A DNA stretch of 9,429 nucleotides from Candidatus Pelagibacter sp. (GTDB lineage Bacteria > Pseudomonadota > Alphaproteobacteria > Pelagibacterales > Pelagibacteraceae), in assembly GCA_002708525.1 (NCBI GenBank), contig PAOP01000003.1, forward strand, positions 4,130-13,558, written 5' to 3'. The translations under genes were made by a program, and so were the position numbers. The stretch's first letter is position 1. Every line of letters starts with the position of its first letter. Positions 8,598 through 9,429 of the stretch are shown here, piece after piece. The notes beneath the pieces are model-generated. The model saw only the letters and a program-made list of their open reading frames with translations, ran no database searches and was not told where the DNA came from.

Positions 8598-9260
8598 ATG
8601 AAAAATATTAAAGCAATCATATTTGATGCCTATGGAACATTATTTGACGTAAACTCAGCTGCAGAAAAATGTAAAGAAAAAATAGGTGATAAATGGGAGG
8701 GTTTTGCAAATTATTGGCGGACAACGCAATTGGAATATACATGGCTTAGAAGTTTAATGAAAAGACATAAGGATTTTTGGCAAATTACTGAAGATAGTTT
8801 AGATAAATCAATGCAATTATTTAAAATTAACAGCTCAATGAGGGACGAATTATTAAATTTATATAAAGTTCTATCTCTTTTCCCTGAAGTAAAAGATACT
8901 TTAAATAAATTAAAAGAAAAAAAATACAAGTTATCAATTCTTTCAAATGGAACTCCTAATCTTTTAAAACAGCTTGTTGCAACTAATGATTTAGAAAATA
9001 TTTTTGATGATATTTTTTCAATAGAGCAGGCAGGTGTATTTAAACCAGATTCAAAAGTGTATAATATTCCAATAAATAAGTATAAAATTGAAAAAAGTGA
9101 AATTATTTTCTTGAGTGCAAATACTTGGGATGTCTCAGGTGCTGGAAATTATGGTTATAATTCAGTTTGGGTAAATAGAAATGATAACGTTTTTGATAAA
9201 CTTGATTATTTACCTGAACATCAAATTAAACTTATATCTGAAATACTTGATTTAATTTAA
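8598..9260 (+). CDS. L-2-haloacid dehalogenase (HAD superfamily, type II)
   Basis: Predicted cytoplasmic hydrolase that replaces the halogen of short L-2-haloalkanoic acids with hydroxyl via an aspartyl-ester intermediate. The 220 residues match the family length. Residues equivalent to the catalytic set of the Pseudomonas L-DEX enzyme are all visible: D10 and T14 in FDAYGTLFD, R41 in YWRTTQLEYTWLRSLM, S116/N117 in LSNGTP, K149 in FKPDSKVY with Y155, then S173, N175 and D178 in SANTWDVSGAG. The R41 and SxNxWD segments separate true haloacid dehalogenases from generic HAD phosphatases, although the natural substrate could differ. It is divergent from rsmE, starting 17 bases from the rsmE start with no visible Shine-Dalgarno sequence, and is followed after 20 bases by a pirin gene on the same strand. 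Confidence 0.9.
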   Translation: MKNIKAIIFDAYGTLFDVNSAAEKCKEKIGDKWEGFANYWRTTQLEYTWLRSLMKRHKDFWQITEDSLDKSMQLFKINSSMRDELLNLYKVLSLFPEVKDTLNKLKEKKYKLSILSNGTPNLLKQLVATNDLENIFDDIFSIEQAGVFKPDSKVYNIPINKYKIEKSEIIFLSANTWDVSGAGNYGYNSVWVNRNDNVFDKLDYLPEHQIKLISEILDLI

Positions 9261-9280
9261 CTAATGACTAAATCATACGA

Positions 9281-9429
9281 ATGAAAAATATTGAAGTAGG
9301 TAAAATAATTAAGCCAATGTCAGCCTCCGATGGTGCTGGTGTTAAATTAAAAAGAAGTATTGGCGTTGATCCAGACTATTTTGATCCCTTTTTAATGCTT
9401 GATGAATTCGGTTCAGAAAATAAAGATGA
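9281..9429 (+). CDS. Pirin family protein (5' part, cut by window end)
   Basis: From ATG at 9281 the frame stays open to the window end, giving 49 complete codons. The stretch KPMSASDGAGVKLKRSIG followed by DPFLMLDEFGSEN is the characteristic N-terminus of pirins. These are bicupin, metal-binding proteins, some of which show quercetin 2,3-dioxygenase activity and others regulatory binding. The metal-binding histidines (HPHRG region) would lie just beyond the window, so activity cannot be judged. It is probably co-transcribed with the haloacid dehalogenase gene, 20 bases upstream. The start is supported by the conserved N-terminus, although no Shine-Dalgarno sequence is visible. Confidence 0.9.
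   Translation, partial: MKNIEVGKIIKPMSASDGAGVKLKRSIGVDPDYFDPFLMLDEFGSENKD

Noticed and set aside
9264..9284. Six-codon open frame (MTKSYE) before pirin, whose TGA overlaps the pirin ATG.
   Set aside because: Too short to judge, with no ribosome binding site and no attenuator-like content. Chance is the simpler explanation.

Overview
The window is strongly AT-rich and very densely packed. Most gene junctions are 1-4 base overlaps or gaps of a few bases, and no stretch longer than about 60 bases lacks a gene. The proteins are alphaproteobacterial in type: an aa3 cytochrome c oxidase operon with CtaB, CtaG and SURF1, plus the rnhA/peroxiredoxin/threonine gene association. With the heavy Lys/Asn/Ile usage, this points to a streamlined marine alphaproteobacterium of the SAR11/Pelagibacterales type. 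That placement is inferred from composition and gene order, not from a database search.

Layout. On the + strand at the left edge are the last codons of an upstream gene (probably homoserine kinase, thrB) and rnhA (RNase HI), overlapping by ATGA. rnhA runs tail to tail into a ten-gene minus-strand run that spans about 455 to 8580. Read in transcription order this run is: rsmE (interrupted by an in-frame amber codon), coxB, coxA, ctaB, a 40-residue coxF-like membrane protein, ctaG, coxC, surf1, thrC and a Prx5/PrxII-type peroxiredoxin. At the right edge, on the + strand and divergent from rsmE across only 17 bases, are an L-2-haloacid dehalogenase-type HAD enzyme and the 5' end of a pirin gene.

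How the genes work together. coxB, coxA and coxC encode the three core subunits of an aa3-type cytochrome c oxidase, with all metal ligands and the D- and K-channel residues present. ctaB makes heme O, the precursor of heme A. ctaG (Cox11) delivers copper to CuB of subunit I, and SURF1 helps insert heme a3. The small coxF-like gene sits between ctaB and ctaG and is coupled to both by 1-base TAATG overlaps, so it probably belongs to the same assembly set. thrC and the peroxiredoxin follow in the same tight array and are probably co-transcribed.

I found no mobile element, CRISPR array, tRNA or rRNA, and no clearly novel multi-gene system. The points most worth a second look are the single amber codon inside an otherwise complete rsmE, the very small coxF-like gene, the strong Shine-Dalgarno/GTG start of coxC among SD-poor neighbours, and the 17-base divergent spacer.
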